Shown: positions 1 to 9,291, counted from the first letter of the stretch. The stretch: 32,624 bases of DNA from an uncultured Rhodospirillales bacterium (GCA_903920145.1 CAIXKV010000128.1:1-32624), one strand, 5' to 3'. The notes: a model not told the origin generated them from the sequence alone. Numbers and translations: made by a program.

Positions 1-60
1 CTGCTCCCGGCGCGCCCTGCTCCGGCCCCCTCGCCGGTCCTCGGGCCGCCCCGGCGGCCC

Positions 61-279
61 CGCGTCCTCGAGGACGCGACGCCCCAGTGTGTGGACTCTA
101 GGGGGCGCGGATGCGCCCGCCCGGCGTCTGAGGGCCGCCTTGATGAGTCACCATCAAGGCCCGATGGTATCGGTGGCGACCGCCGCCGCGCGCCCCATGG
201 CGCGAAGCCAAGGGCGCGGATGCGCCCGCCCGGCGTCTGAGGGCACCCTTGATGAGTCAACGTCCAAGGCCATTGGTAT
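61..279 (+). repeat. Multi-hairpin dispersed repeat, two tandem copies
   Basis: Two copies of the window's main repeat. The first has hairpin H1 at 61-78 (CGCGTCC, loop, GGACGCG), a diverged core at 103-129, and an H3 module at 130-170 whose stem GCCTTGATG/CATCAAGGC (137-145, 152-160) is perfect. The second has a complete 38-nt core at 201-238 and an H3-like module at 239-279 with a decayed stem. The core holds hairpin H2, GGGCGC-GGAT-GCGCCC. The stretch 1-316, downstream of proS, contains no gene I can support. The reading frames that cross it also occur in other repeat copies and reflect the repeat, not coding. Confidence 0.85.
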
Positions 280-316
280 CAGACCGGCACTGTGTGGTTG
301 CCACGAACTCCCGGCT

Positions 317-1630
317 TTACGAGGTCAGGCGCTCCAGGGCGCTATCCTGGGACAGTTCCAGGCGCTCTCCGGTGGCGCGGTTCTTGAGTTCGACGGTTCC
401 GGCTTTCAGGCCGCGCGGGCCGACCACAAGCTGCCAAGGCAGGCCGATCAGGTCCATGTCGGCGAATTTGACGCCGGGCCGTTCCTCGCGGTCATCGTAA
501 AGCACCTCGACCTGAGCGGTGCGGAGGACGTCGTAAAGGTCGGCGCACACCTTGTCGCAGGCGGCATCTCCCGACTTCAGGTTGATCAGGCCGACCTTAA
601 ACGGAGCCACGCTTTCGGGCCAGATGATGCCGGCGTCGTCGTGGCTGGCCTCGATCACCGCCGCAACCAAGCGGGACACGCCGATGCCGTAAGACCCCAT
701 CTCCAGCGTCACCGGATTACCGTCAGGACCGGCGACCACTGCGCCCAGCGGCTTGGAGTATTTGGTTCCGAAGTAGAAAATATGTCCAACTTCGATGCCG
801 CGTGCGGTAACCAACTGTTCGGCAGGCAGCGGGCAGGTGTCGGGATTGTGCTTTTCTTCGGTGGCGGCGTAGATGCCGGTGGCGTCGGCGAAAAAGGGCT
901 CCAAATCCTGGTCATAGGCCGGAGCCGAAGCCAGCACGTCCCATTCCACCCAACGGCGGTCACAAAACACCGCGCTTTCGCCGGTATCGGCCAGAATGAT
1001 GAATTCATGGCTCATGTCGCCGCCGATGGGGCCGCTGTCGGCCTTCATCGGGATGGCACGAATTCCCATCCGGGCAAAGGTCCGCAGGTAGGCCAGGAAC
1101 ATCTTTTGATACGCTCGCTTGGCTCCGGCAAAATCCAGATCAAAGGAATAGGCATCCTTCATCAGGAATTCACGCCCGCGCATAACCCCGAAACGAGGCC
1201 GAATTTCGTCCCGGAATTTCCACTGGATGTTGTAAAGCGTGCGGGGCAGGTCGCGATAGCTCTTGAGCGTTCCTTTGACGATGTCGGTGATGACCTCTTC
1301 GGCGGTCGGCCCGTAAAGCATTTCGCGGTCGTGACGGTCACGGATGCGCAGCATCTCCTTGCCGTAATCCTCGTAACGGCCAGATGCCCGCCACAACTCG
1401 GCGGATTGGACGGTCGGCATCAACAGCTCCACCGCTCCGGCAGCGTCCTGTTCCGAACGCACGATCTGCTCGATCTTGCGCAAGACCCGGTGCCCCAGTG
1501 GTAGCCAGGCGTAAATGCCGGCGCTGGTCTGGCGAATCATACCGGCCCGCAGCATTAACCGATGGGACAGAATCTGCGCCTCGGTCGGGGTGTCCTTGAG
1601 CGTTGGCAGGAAATAGGCGGAGAGGCGCAT
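317..1630 (-). CDS. proS: Proline--tRNA ligase, short alphaproteobacterial type
   Basis: Class II aminoacyl-tRNA synthetase that attaches proline to tRNA(Pro) in the cytoplasm. The protein has 437 residues from the ATG at 1630, where it begins [15 protein letters not shown]. Motif 2 is at about 138-160 ([17 protein letters not shown]), motif 3 is GSYGIGVSR at about 312-320, and a C-terminal anticodon-binding domain runs from about 345 to 437. It is much shorter than the roughly 570-residue E. coli enzyme because the full editing insertion between motifs 2 and 3 is missing, as is usual in alphaproteobacteria. The frame stays open upstream to about 2218, but that part overlaps the opposite-strand gene and has no ProS similarity, so I reject the longer start. 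No good Shine-Dalgarno precedes 1630. Confidence 0.96.
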   Translation of the reverse strand: MRLSAYFLPTLKDTPTEAQILSHRLMLRAGMIRQTSAGIYAWLPLGHRVLRKIEQIVRSEQDAAGAVELLMPTVQSAELWRASGRYEDYGKEMLRIRDRHDREMLYGPTAEEVITDIVKGTLKSYRDLPRTLYNIQWKFRDEIRPRFGVMRGREFLMKDAYSFDLDFAGAKRAYQKMFLAYLRTFARMGIRAIPMKADSGPIGGDMSHEFIILADTGESAVFCDRRWVEWDVLASAPAYDQDLEPFFADATGIYAATEEKHNPDTCPLPAEQLVTARGIEVGHIFYFGTKYSKPLGAVVAGPDGNPVTLEMGSYGIGVSRLVAAVIEASHDDAGIIWPESVAPFKVGLINLKSGDAACDKVCADLYDVLRTAQVEVLYDDREERPGVKFADMDLIGLPWQLVVGPRGLKAGTVELKNRATGERLELSQDSALERLTS

Positions 1631-1808
1631 AGGAGGAATCTCGACTGAACAAGGGGGGTACGGACGCAGCGACTTTAGGGAAAGGCGGTGTGAGTGTCCA
1701 GGATACCGCGCGCTTTTCCCGAGCCTCCGCGTCCTATGGCTTCGCGCGCATGCCCGAATGGGCGTGCGGCGGTTGCGAGGGGGCGCCGGTTGGCCTAGTT
1801 TCGCGTTG

Positions 1809-1834
1809 GCAGGGGTTTTTCTCCAAACCCCTGC
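1809..1834 (+). promoter_or_regulatory. Perfect 10-bp leader hairpin
   Basis: GCAGGGGTTT (1809-1818), loop TTCTCC, AAACCCCTGC (1825-1834). It lies 45 nt before the ATG of the DUF4159 gene in the divergent proS intergenic region. No T-run follows, so it does not look like a simple terminator. It could be a leader structure or an mRNA-stability element; function is unproven. Confidence 0.4.
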
Positions 1835-1879
1835 TGTGTCTGCCCAACTTTCCCTCTTTCTCCGACCGGACGCGGTGAC

Positions 1880-4717
1880 ATGCTGGCTTTGGGTCCGATC
1901 GCTTTTGCCGTGCCCTGGGTGCTGGGCGCCGTGCTGTTGTTGCCGGTGGTGTGGTGGCTGTTGCGCCTGACGCCGCCAGCTCCTCGGCGGGTGCGGTTTC
2001 CGGCGGTGCGTCTGTTGCACGGGTTGATCGCGCGGGAGGAAACGCCGGCGCACACGCCGCCTTGGTTGCTGTTGCTGCGGCTGATCATCGGGGCCTTGGT
2101 GATCGTGGCGCTGGCCGAGCCGGTGCTCCATTCCGATGCGCCCTTGCCGGGTACCGGGCCGATCTTGCTGGTGATCGACAATGGGTGGAGCGCCGCTCGC
2201 GATTGGCCGGCCCGTCAACAGATGATGGCCGATGTGCTGACCAGGGCCGAGCGTCAGAGCCGTTTGGTGGTGGTCGCCGCCACCGCGCCGATGGCGGCGC
2301 CCGGAAACGGCAGTGACCAGGGACGTGACCAGGGAGGGGCAAAGCCGCAGGTGATCGGGCCGATGGCGGTTGCCGAGGCCCGGCGGCTGGTGCAGGGATT
2401 GGAGCCGCAGCCTTGGCCCGAGGATCGGGCGGCGACACTGGCCGCCCTGAAGACGATGCGGCTGAGGGGTACGATTTCTTCCGTGTGGTTGAGCAATGGT
2501 CTGGAGGATAACGGAGCGGCCCCGCTGGTCGATTTTTTGAACCGATTGGGCGGTTTACGCGTGGCGGTGCCAGAGCCATTGCCGGATCTGCTGCGGCCTC
2601 CGGTGATCGAAGGAGAGGCTCTGACGGCGCGTCTGATTCGGGCGGCCCCAGGGCCGGAACGGGCGGTGGCGGTGCAGCTCTCGGCGGGAGATGGCCGCCC
2701 CCTAGCCGAAGAGACCGCCACTTTTGCCGCCAACGTCACAACGGCCTCGGTACGTTTCACCCTGCCGTTGGAGTTGCGCAATCAAGCCGCAAGGATCAGT
2801 CTTCAAGGGCAGGCGACGGTTGCGGCAACGGTGCTGCTGGATGAGCGGTGGCGGCGGAAGCCGGTGGGTTTGGTGACGGGCCGTCAGGGCGACGAGTCCC
2901 AGCCCTTGTTGAGTGATTTTTACTACCTAGACCGGGCCTTGGCGCCCACCAGCGAAATTCGGCGCGGCAGTCTTTCGGAGCTGTTGGCCGAATCCGTTTC
3001 GGTGCTGATCCTGCCTGATATCAAGGTGCTGGACGGTGACGAGGCCCGGATGCTAGGCGCATGGGTGGCTCATGGCGGCCTATTGCTGCGCTTTGCCGGG
3101 CCGCATCTGGCCCATGATCCTGATTCTCTTCTGCCGGTGCGGCTTCGGGCCGGAGACCGAGCCTTAGGCGGGGCGCTGTCTTGGTCCAAGCCGCTGCCGT
3201 TGGCGCCTTTCGATCCGGGCTCGCCCTTTGCCGGTTTGACTCTGCCGGCGGATGTCACCGTCGAGCGTCAGGTGTTGGCCGAGCCCACCGTCGATCTGGG
3301 CGATCATACCTGGGCACGCTTAAGCGACGGCACGCCCCTGGTGACGGCGGCCCGGCGCGGCCAGGGCTCCATCGTGCTGGTCCACACCACCGCCGGTCCC
3401 GATTGGTCCAATTTGGCGCTGTCGGGGCTGTTTGTGGACATGCTGCGGCGGGTGGTGGCGCTGGGAACCGGGCTTGACGGTGGCGGGCAGAGTCAGGCGT
3501 TGGCGCCACTGGCTCCCTTGACCCTGTTAGATGGGTTGGGGCGGTTGGGTGAACCGCCAGCGACCGCACTGCCGATCTTGGCGAATGCCTTTGCCGGGAC
3601 GCGGGTTGGGCCAGACCACCCGCCGGGCTTTTACGGTGTAACCGAAACCCGCCGCGCTTTGAATCTAACCGCCAGCCTTGAGTCCCTGGCACCGCTGGCG
3701 TTGCCGTCGTTCGGTGTGACCGTCACCGGCTATGCTCTAACCGGCGAGCAGGCCTTGAAGCCGGTGTTGTTGATGGCGGCTTTCGTTTTGGGGCTGTTGG
3801 ATCTGGGGGTGGCTTTGGCGCTACGCGGTCTTCTGATCCCGGCGGCCTATGGCAACGACCCATCGCCAACCTCTGACCACGACGGCGGCCGCGTGTTCTC
3901 GTGGACGCGAAGCCAAGGGCGCGGACGCGCCGGGAGACTCCGGGGGCTGTGGTTGCTGGCGGGGTTGTCATTATCGTTGCTGTTGCCGTTGTCGTTCGTT
4001 CCGGCGTGGGCAGCGGCGGATGACGAGGCCGCCGGGCGGGCCACCGCCAAAACTTGGCTGGCATATGTGGTGACCGGCGATGCAGGCCTGGATCAGACCA
4101 GCCGGGCCGGTCTCGAGGGGTTGTCGCGGGTGCTGATCCGGCGGACTTCGGTGGATGTTGGCGGCGTAGCGGCGGTCTCCCCGGAAACCGACGAGCTGGC
4201 GTTTTTTCCGCTGCTTTATTGGCCGGTGCCGGCGGCTCCGGTCGGGTTGTCAGAGGCGGCTCGCCGCCGGATCAATGACTATCTGCATCATGGCGGCACC
4301 ATTCTGTTCGACAGTCGGGATGACCAGGGCATGGGGGCTCCGGCGCTACGGGCGGTGACGGCGGGGTTGGATTTACCCCCCCTGACGCCGCTACCCTCAA
4401 ATCACGTCCTGACCCGCTCGTTCTATCTGCTCCAGGACTTTCCCGGACGCACCGACGGCGGCGACGTCTGGGTTGAGGCACGGGAGGATCGGCGGTTGGA
4501 TGGCGTATCGTCGGTGATCGTTGGCGAGAATGACTGGGCTGCGGCCTGGGCGGTGGATGCACAGGGGCAACCTTTGTATGCCACGGTTCCCGGCGGCGAG
4601 ACTCAACGCGAAATGGCCTATCGTTTTGGTGTCAATTTGGTGATGTACGCCCTGACTGGCAATTACAAAGCCGATCAGGTTCATGTGCCAGCGATTTTGC
4701 GAAGGATCGGGCAATGA
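1880..4717 (+). CDS. DUF4159 membrane protein with N-terminal BatA-like region
   Basis: A 945-residue inner-membrane protein. Hydrophobic segments lie near residues 8-28 and 60-80 (BatA-like N-terminus). They are followed by a degenerate von Willebrand A-like region with DNGWS where a DxSxS metal site would be, and then a long periplasmic-type region. Further hydrophobic segments are at about 632-661 and 689-712. The DUF4159 domain (about 718-935, with LLYWPVP and [10 protein letters not shown]) forms the C-terminus. Proteins of this type usually sit with a MoxR ATPase and a DUF58 protein; the molecular role is unknown and is guessed to be envelope-related. The stop overlaps the next ATG (ATGA at 4714-4717), so translation is probably coupled. 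Oddity: residues about 667-684 come from a copy of the dispersed repeat. GTG at 1875 is out of frame, so ATG 1880 is preferred. Confidence 0.88.
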   Translation: MLALGPIAFAVPWVLGAVLLLPVVWWLLRLTPPAPRRVRFPAVRLLHGLIAREETPAHTPPWLLLLRLIIGALVIVALAEPVLHSDAPLPGTGPILLVIDNGWSAARDWPARQQMMADVLTRAERQSRLVVVAATAPMAAPGNGSDQGRDQGGAKPQVIGPMAVAEARRLVQGLEPQPWPEDRAATLAALKTMRLRGTISSVWLSNGLEDNGAAPLVDFLNRLGGLRVAVPEPLPDLLRPPVIEGEALTARLIRAAPGPERAVAVQLSAGDGRPLAEETATFAANVTTASVRFTLPLELRNQAARISLQGQATVAATVLLDERWRRKPVGLVTGRQGDESQPLLSDFYYLDRALAPTSEIRRGSLSELLAESVSVLILPDIKVLDGDEARMLGAWVAHGGLLLRFAGPHLAHDPDSLLPVRLRAGDRALGGALSWSKPLPLAPFDPGSPFAGLTLPADVTVERQVLAEPTVDLGDHTWARLSDGTPLVTAARRGQGSIVLVHTTAGPDWSNLALSGLFVDMLRRVVALGTGLDGGGQSQALAPLAPLTLLDGLGRLGEPPATALPILANAFAGTRVGPDHPPGFYGVTETRRALNLTASLESLAPLALPSFGVTVTGYALTGEQALKPVLLMAAFVLGLLDLGVALALRGLLIPAAYGNDPSPTSDHDGGRVFSWTRSQGRGRAGRLRGLWLLAGLSLSLLLPLSFVPAWAAADDEAAGRATAKTWLAYVVTGDAGLDQTSRAGLEGLSRVLIRRTSVDVGGVAAVSPETDELAFFPLLYWPVPAAPVGLSEAARRRINDYLHHGGTILFDSRDDQGMGAPALRAVTAGLDLPPLTPLPSNHVLTRSFYLLQDFPGRTDGGDVWVEAREDRRLDGVSSVIVGENDWAAAWAVDAQGQPLYATVPGGETQREMAYRFGVNLVMYALTGNYKADQVHVPAILRRIGQ
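3880..3931 (+). repeat. In-frame intragenic copy of the dispersed repeat
   Basis: This part of the DUF4159 coding sequence aligns with the spacer, H1 and start of the core of the repeat family, including GGACGCGAAGCCAAGGGCGC. H1 here is CGTGTTC/GGACGCG, which pairs with two G-U wobbles in RNA. H2 is GGGCGC-GGAC-GCGCC, nearly complete. It encodes roughly [18 protein letters not shown], in the loop between two hydrophobic segments. The H3 and H4 modules of the full element are absent. Confidence 0.8.
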
Positions 4718-6804
4718 CCACGCTGGCTTTGACTCCGTTGTTGCCCTGGCCGATGTTGGCGCCGGTCCTGGTTCTGGCTTTGGTGCTGGTGGGATATGCC
4801 TTTTTTCGTCGGTCGCGGGGGGCTTGGTGGCGACTGGCCGGATTTTCTATGCTGGCCCTGGCGTTGGCCAACCCGTCGATGGTTTCGGAAAAGCGCGCAC
4901 CGATTCGGGATGTCGCGACCGTGGTGGTGGACCAGTCCCCCAGTCAGGCGCTGGGGGACCGTACCGCCCGCACCGAGCGGGCTTTGGCGGAGTTGCGGAC
5001 CAAGCTGGGGGCGCTGCCTGATCTCGATCTGCGGGTGGTGCGGGTCGGCGGGCTGGGAGATGGTTCTGGGGCGGGAGCCGTCACCGAAACCCGGTTGTTC
5101 GAGGCGTTGGATCGGGCGGTGGCCGATGTGCCGCCGGGCCGTCGGGCCGGAGCGATTCTGATCACTGACGGTCAGGTTCATGACATTCCCACCGATCCCA
5201 AGGCGGCTTTGGCCTATGGCCCGGTTCACACTCTGTTGAGCGGCGATCATGACGAGGCCGATCGGCGGTTGGAGATCGTCGAGGCGCCGTCCTTCGGTTT
5301 GGTTGGCAAGTCGGTGACGCTAACCTATCGGGTTGACGACCAACCCAAACCGCAATCGGCCATGGCGCTCGTGACGGTGCGTCAGGACGGTGGGCCGCCA
5401 CGCCGGTTGGCGGTTCCGGTTGGGCGCGACGTGACTTTGGACGTGGCGTTGTCCCATGCGGGCCAAAATGTGCTCGAGCTGTCGGTGGAGCCGGCCCAAC
5501 GGGAACTGACTTTGGCGAACAACCGGGCCGGGGTGGTGATCAATGCGGTGCGGGACCGCTTGAGGGTGCTGCTGGTTTCGGGCGAGCCCTACACCGGGGA
5601 GCGGACTTGGCGCAACATCCTGAAAGCCGATCCGGCGGTGGATCTGGTGCATTTCACCATTCTGCGTCCTCCAGAAAAGCAGGATGCCACACCGATTCGT
5701 GAATTGGCGTTGATTGCCTTTCCGATCCGGGAGCTGTTTGAGATCAAGCTGGCCGAGTTCGATTTGGTGATTTTTGACCGCTATCGCCAACGTGGCGTGC
5801 TGCCGCCTGCCTATCTCGACAACATCGCCCACTATGTCGATAACGGCGGCGCATTGCTCGAGGCCGGCGGTTTCGGCTTGGGCACGTCGTTGGGACTGCC
5901 GGGGACTGCGCTTGGCGATGTGCTGCCGGGTGAGCCGTCGGGGAGGGTGATTGACCAACCCTTCAAACCCACCGTCACACCTTTGGGTCGGCGTCATCCG
6001 GTGACCGCCGGTCTTCCCGGCGATGATCAGGCTGGTGGGCCGCCGGCTTGGGGCCGGTGGTTGCACCAGACCGAATTGACGGCGGTGCGTGGGACCGTGG
6101 TGATGACCGGCGCCCAGGAGAGGCCTTTGCTGATTTTGGACCGCGTTGGCAAGGGGCGGGTGGCGCAATTGGCTTCGGATCAGATTTGGCTGTGGTCTCG
6201 TGGCTTTGAAGGTGGCGGTCCCCAGGCCGAATTGCTGCGCCGACTGGCCCACTGGCTGATGAAAGAGCCTGAGTTGGAGGAAAATGATCTGCGGGCCTCG
6301 GTCGAAGGCAATCGGATCACCATTGAGCGCCGGAGTTTGCAGGAGGAGACCCGGCCCGTGCAGTGGGTTTCGCCTTCGGACGAAACGCAGACGGTGACGT
6401 TAAAGAGCGACGGAGCGGGCGCCGCGCGGGCCGTGGTGGCGGCCCCTGAACCCGGTCTGTATCGTCTTTCGGATGGCGAGCATCAAGCGGTGGCGTTGGT
6501 TGGGGGCGTCGATGTGCCGGAATTGGATGACATGCGCACCACGCCGGATCGGCTGGCTGGCATTGCGCGGGCAACCGGAGGCGGCATTTTGTGGCTGGCT
6601 GACCTGGATCATCAAGCGGGCGGTTTGGTGGTTCGCCGCTCGCGCCCGGATCGGAACGCGTCTGGGCCGGGGTGGATCGGGTTGCGGGCCAACGGAGCCT
6701 CGGTGCTGGTCGGCGTCACCGACACGCCGCTATTGCCGTCGGTCCTGGTGCTGATCTTGGCGCTGGGGGCCTTCCTGGCGGCTTGGCGGCGCGAGGGGAC
6801 TTGA
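4714..6804 (+). CDS. GATase/VWA-like membrane protein paired with DUF4159
   Basis: A 696-residue protein with two N-terminal membrane segments (about 10-27 and 37-54) and a C-terminal one (about 672-690). A VWA-like region starts near residue 66 with VVVDQSPSQ, which fits the DxSxS metal-site pattern, and reaches AGAILITDGQVHD near 150. A glutamine-amidotransferase-like fold follows (about 280-500: RVLLVSGEPYTGERTW, FDLVIFDRY, NGGALLEAGG). I see no clear catalytic Cys-His-Glu triad, so it is probably a non-enzymatic domain. Its ATG overlaps the upstream stop by four bases, so the two genes form an operon. The biochemical role is unknown. A terminator-like hairpin lies downstream at 6974-6992. 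Confidence 0.85.
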   Translation: MTTLALTPLLPWPMLAPVLVLALVLVGYAFFRRSRGAWWRLAGFSMLALALANPSMVSEKRAPIRDVATVVVDQSPSQALGDRTARTERALAELRTKLGALPDLDLRVVRVGGLGDGSGAGAVTETRLFEALDRAVADVPPGRRAGAILITDGQVHDIPTDPKAALAYGPVHTLLSGDHDEADRRLEIVEAPSFGLVGKSVTLTYRVDDQPKPQSAMALVTVRQDGGPPRRLAVPVGRDVTLDVALSHAGQNVLELSVEPAQRELTLANNRAGVVINAVRDRLRVLLVSGEPYTGERTWRNILKADPAVDLVHFTILRPPEKQDATPIRELALIAFPIRELFEIKLAEFDLVIFDRYRQRGVLPPAYLDNIAHYVDNGGALLEAGGFGLGTSLGLPGTALGDVLPGEPSGRVIDQPFKPTVTPLGRRHPVTAGLPGDDQAGGPPAWGRWLHQTELTAVRGTVVMTGAQERPLLILDRVGKGRVAQLASDQIWLWSRGFEGGGPQAELLRRLAHWLMKEPELEENDLRASVEGNRITIERRSLQEETRPVQWVSPSDETQTVTLKSDGAGAARAVVAAPEPGLYRLSDGEHQAVALVGGVDVPELDDMRTTPDRLAGIARATGGGILWLADLDHQAGGLVVRRSRPDRNASGPGWIGLRANGASVLVGVTDTPLLPSVLVLILALGAFLAAWRREGT

Positions 6805-6863
6805 GACCGGCGAAGCCGTGACAACGGACTTGCCGCCGGCCCTTGGGCTGCGCCCTGCACCCG

Positions 6864-6912
6864 CAAGGAAGCATAGCCTCCTTGACCTCAAGACGTTACG
6901 GAAGAAACGTCA
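6864..6912 (+). repeat. Two-hairpin repeat B, copy 1
   Basis: Stem CAAGGA (6864-6869) and TCCTTG (6879-6884) around a 9-nt loop, then stem GACGTT/AACGTC around an 8-nt loop. A second 49-nt copy at 10906-10954 matches 37 of the last 42 positions and keeps both stems. It lies between convergent genes. It is followed at 6919-6940 by a perfect 9-bp hairpin (CAAAGGGCC/GGCCCTTTG) and at 6946-6960 by GTGGGC-AGA-GCCCAC. Confidence 0.7.
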
Positions 6913-6973
6913 CGGGTTCAAAGGGCCGACCGGCCCTTTGCGGGTGTGGGCAGAGCCCACGAAAGGCGCCTAT

Positions 6974-6992
6974 GGGGCCAATGCCCCTTTTT
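6974..6992 (+). terminator. Rho-independent terminator
   Basis: GGGGC-CAAT-GCCCC followed directly by five T residues. It is 170 nt after the stop of the GATase/VWA-like gene and before the convergent CBS-protein gene, so it can end the + strand operon. The stem is only 5 bp. Confidence 0.6.
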
Positions 6993-7018
6993 CATGCGTT
7001 GCTTTTAGCGTGTCGGCT

Positions 7019-7453
7019 TTATTTCCTGGCGATGTTGATGTTTTTCATGAGTTGGGCTTGGTCATCCAGGGCCGCGAGTTGCTGCTTGATCAGGTCGGTC
7101 TGACTGACCAAGCCGATCAGCTTACCATCATCCACCACCGGCACATGACGGATGCGGAACTTGGCCATCATCTCCATCATGTCTTCGACGCTGTCGGACG
7201 ACTTACAGGTGCGGATGCTCCGGGTCATAATGTCTTGGACCTGGAGGGACAGGCCCTTGCCGCCCAAATCGCCGACGATGCGGATGATGTCGCGTTCCGA
7301 CATGATTCCGACCATAGTGCCTTTGGCGTCCACCACGAGTAACGCGCCAAACTTGCGATCCCGCAGGACCTTGGCCGCCGCTTCGATACCGGCGGTTTGG
7401 AGGATGGTGACGACCTCGCTACCTTTGCTCGCGAGAATGTCAGAAAGGCGCAT
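7019..7453 (-). CDS. Two-CBS-domain protein
   Basis: A 144-residue soluble protein made almost entirely of a CBS pair (Bateman module). The first CBS is at about 5-65 (FGALLVVDAKGTMVGIMSERDI) and the second at about 72-130 (IRHVPVVDDGKLIGLVSQTDL). Such modules bind adenosyl ligands such as AMP, ATP or SAM and usually sense energy state. The partner is not evident. The ATG at 7453 is preceded by AAGGAG about 10 nt upstream. The gene is transcribed alone: a 437-bp gap separates it from the TerC-family gene on the same strand. Confidence 0.9.
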   Translation of the reverse strand: MRLSDILASKGSEVVTILQTAGIEAAAKVLRDRKFGALLVVDAKGTMVGIMSERDIIRIVGDLGGKGLSLQVQDIMTRSIRTCKSSDSVEDMMEMMAKFRIRHVPVVDDGKLIGLVSQTDLIKQQLAALDDQAQLMKNINIARK

Positions 7454-7890
7454 GGGACTGGTTCTCCTTGGCTATACTCTGGGTGATCATCGAGAGTGTG
7501 TGCGCCGCATGGGGCTTGAGACTTGAAGCGTAGAGCCCGGAGCGGTCGGCTTGGGCGACTGTCACCGTGGTTCAGGCTAAAGCGAGGCCATTGTAACACA
7601 AATGCAGCCATGTCGGGTGTCGGCGGTGGGGTGGGCGGGACGCGTGCCGGACGCAGATGACGCTGTAGGCATTCCTGCCATAATCCGAGGCCCAGCGGGA
7701 AGCCTTTGGTTATGTGTTTATTTCTTGCCGTGCGAATCCTCTGCATTTAGGGCCGGGCGGTCGGTGCGGCGTGGCCTCGCGGCACGCCGATACCATTCTG
7801 ATCCCGTTTTGCCGCGCGGCTTTGGGGCCCGGCACCGGGGCCCGGACTGTCGACTCGGAGACATCAGGGCGTTCGGTGTTGCGCATGGGG
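7454..7890. other. Gene-free interval between the CBS and TerC genes
   Basis: 437 bp with no reading frame that has protein-like composition or a credible ribosome binding site. A GC-rich palindromic stretch near 7825-7845 (GGGGCCC repeated) may form a hairpin beyond the end of the TerC-family gene. The leader of the CBS gene occupies the left part. I see no RNA gene or repeat copy here. Confidence 0.5.
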
Positions 7891-8538
7891 CTAGAGAACC
7901 GTCATCAGCACTTCGCCGCTGCCTCGCCAAATCATCTCCAAAGCGACATAGAGGATGATGGCGACGCCGACATAAGCCAACCGAGGCCAACGCTGGAACA
8001 AGGGGGCAATGACTGATGAGGCCACCCCCATCAGCGCCACCGACAGTAACAGCCCAAAGATCAGCGCGATCGGATGGTCACGAGCGGCACCCGCTACCGC
8101 TAACACGTTATCAAGGGACATGGAAACGTCAGCGACGGCGATCTGCCCAATAGCCGCGTGCATGGATTTGGGAAGCGACGCATGAGTATCGTCATCGTCG
8201 TCACCGGCAGCCAAGTGCGCGCCATGAACCTGTTTTTGGGTTTGCCACGTTTCGCGGAACAATTTCCAGCAGACCCAGAGCAACAGAATGCCGCCAGCCA
8301 GGGTTAAGCCGACCACCCCCAGCATTTTCATGGTAATCATGGAAAAGACGATCCGCAGCGCGACCGCTGCAACCATTCCCCAGAAGATCACCTTGATTCG
8401 TTGTTCGCGCGCAACACCCGCCGCCGCCATCCCGACGACAATGGCGTTATCACCGGCTAGGACGATATCAATCAAGATGACTTGGGCTGCAGCCGTCAGT
8501 TCTGGGAGAAGGTCAAGGGTCAAGATGGCGCTCACCAT
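7891..8538 (-). CDS. TerC/YjbE-family integral membrane protein, probable metal exporter
   Basis: A 215-residue multi-pass inner-membrane protein of the TerC superfamily (YjbE branch). It has the two diagnostic acidic membrane motifs, DIVLAGDNAIVVGMA at about 24-38 and ADVSMSLDNVLAVAG near 135-149. Relatives export manganese or help metallate exported enzymes. An acidic loop, GDDDDDTH at about 112-119, lies between the two halves and could bind cations. The start is ATG 8538. No strong Shine-Dalgarno is visible, and I do not recognise the yybP-ykoY Mn riboswitch upstream although this family often has one. The gene stands alone. Confidence 0.88.
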   Translation of the reverse strand: MVSAILTLDLLPELTAAAQVILIDIVLAGDNAIVVGMAAAGVAREQRIKVIFWGMVAAVALRIVFSMITMKMLGVVGLTLAGGILLLWVCWKLFRETWQTQKQVHGAHLAAGDDDDDTHASLPKSMHAAIGQIAVADVSMSLDNVLAVAGAARDHPIALIFGLLLSVALMGVASSVIAPLFQRWPRLAYVGVAIILYVALEMIWRGSGEVLMTVL

Positions 8539-8654
8539 ATCGCAAAGGTCGCCCTGAAGGCGATCACAGCCCGGCCATCATAACCAACCCCTGATCATGA
8601 CGCCACCTTGACGCTGGCCGGACGACCGGCGACAAGACGGGCTCGCGATGGCGG

Positions 8655-8750
8655 CTCCGCGCGCCCATGCGCGCGAAGCCAAGGGCGCGGATGCGCCCGC
8701 CCGGCGTCTGAGGGCCGCTTTAATGTGTCAACATTAAAGCTTAATGATGT
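8655..8750 (+). repeat. Multi-hairpin dispersed repeat, one copy
   Basis: Core at 8672-8709, preceded by an H1 variant (CGCGC...GCGCG) and followed by an H3 module at 8710-8750. The H3 stem here is GCTTTAATG (8717-8725)/CATTAAAGC (8732-8740), where other copies have GCCTTGATG/CATCAAGGC. Two positions changed on both arms, so pairing is preserved. It fills the space between the TerC-family and yqhA-like genes and ends about 10 nt before the latter. Confidence 0.85.
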
Positions 8751-8766
8751 GAGGGGATGAGTGGTG

Positions 8767-9291
8767 ATGAAAAAGGTAGAACTTTTGATCGAGCGGATTT
8801 TGCTCGGATGCCGTTGGCTGTTGGTGGTGTTTTACGGCGGGCTCGCGGTTGGGCTTGGTGCCTATGCCATTAATTTCATAGATAAGGTTTGTAGCCTATG
8901 GACTCATGTTTTGGTGGTCAGCGAAAAAGAACTGTTACTCAACATGCTCGCCCTAATCGATGCGACTCTGGTGGCCGGTCTGACCGTTATGGTGATGATT
9001 TCTGGCTATGAAAATTTCGTCAGTCGGTTTGATGATGTGGAGAATGGCGGAGAAAAAGACTTGGCTTGGTTAGGCAAGCTCGATACCGGCGGGCTCAAGC
9101 TTAAATTGGCGGCTTCAATCGTGGCGATTTCGTCGATTGGCCTACTGGAAGTCTTTCTGAATATCGATAAACATTCTGAGGCCGAGGTTCGTTGGTCGGC
9201 GATTATCTACCTGATCTTTGTGGTCAGCGCCGTGCTATTGGGTTTGGCCGAACGTTTGCCAGTGATTTGGAAAGGCAATTCTCACGAATAA
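8767..9291 (+). CDS. YqhA/UPF0114-family membrane protein
   Basis: A 174-residue inner-membrane protein of unknown function. It begins MKKVELLIERILLGCRWLLV, the typical opening of the UPF0114 (YqhA) family, and is close to the usual family length. Hydrophobic segments lie at about 16-38, 62-82, 113-133 and 145-165. The motif SGYENFVSRF after the second segment is a family hallmark. GTG at 8761 is a possible in-frame start that would add two residues. GAGGGG at 8751-8756 favours either 8761 or 8767; I prefer the ATG by family alignment. Repeat copies lie on both sides, so it is probably transcribed alone. Confidence 0.87.
   Translation: MKKVELLIERILLGCRWLLVVFYGGLAVGLGAYAINFIDKVCSLWTHVLVVSEKELLLNMLALIDATLVAGLTVMVMISGYENFVSRFDDVENGGEKDLAWLGKLDTGGLKLKLAASIVAISSIGLLEVFLNIDKHSEAEVRWSAIIYLIFVVSAVLLGLAERLPVIWKGNSHE

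Noticed and set aside
89-1504. 471-residue + strand frame opposite proS
   Set aside because: Shadow of the GC-rich proS coding frame, starting in the repeat; no domain-like sequence.
317-2218. ProS frame extended about 200 residues upstream of 1630
   Set aside because: The extension is antisense to the DUF4159 gene, has low-complexity Arg/Pro/Gln composition and is not part of ProS. Family alignment supports the start at 1630.
156-2218. Start of a mobile element or genomic island at the left edge
   Set aside because: Repeats are present but no transposase, integrase, attachment site or tRNA was found; the flanking gene proS is core.
8539-8654. Mn-sensing yybP-ykoY riboswitch upstream of the TerC-family gene
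   Set aside because: Expected for the family, but the conserved GGGGAGUAG and GAGACC segments are not visible on the minus strand. Only a small TCGCC/GGCGA hairpin is seen. A covariance-model scan would decide.
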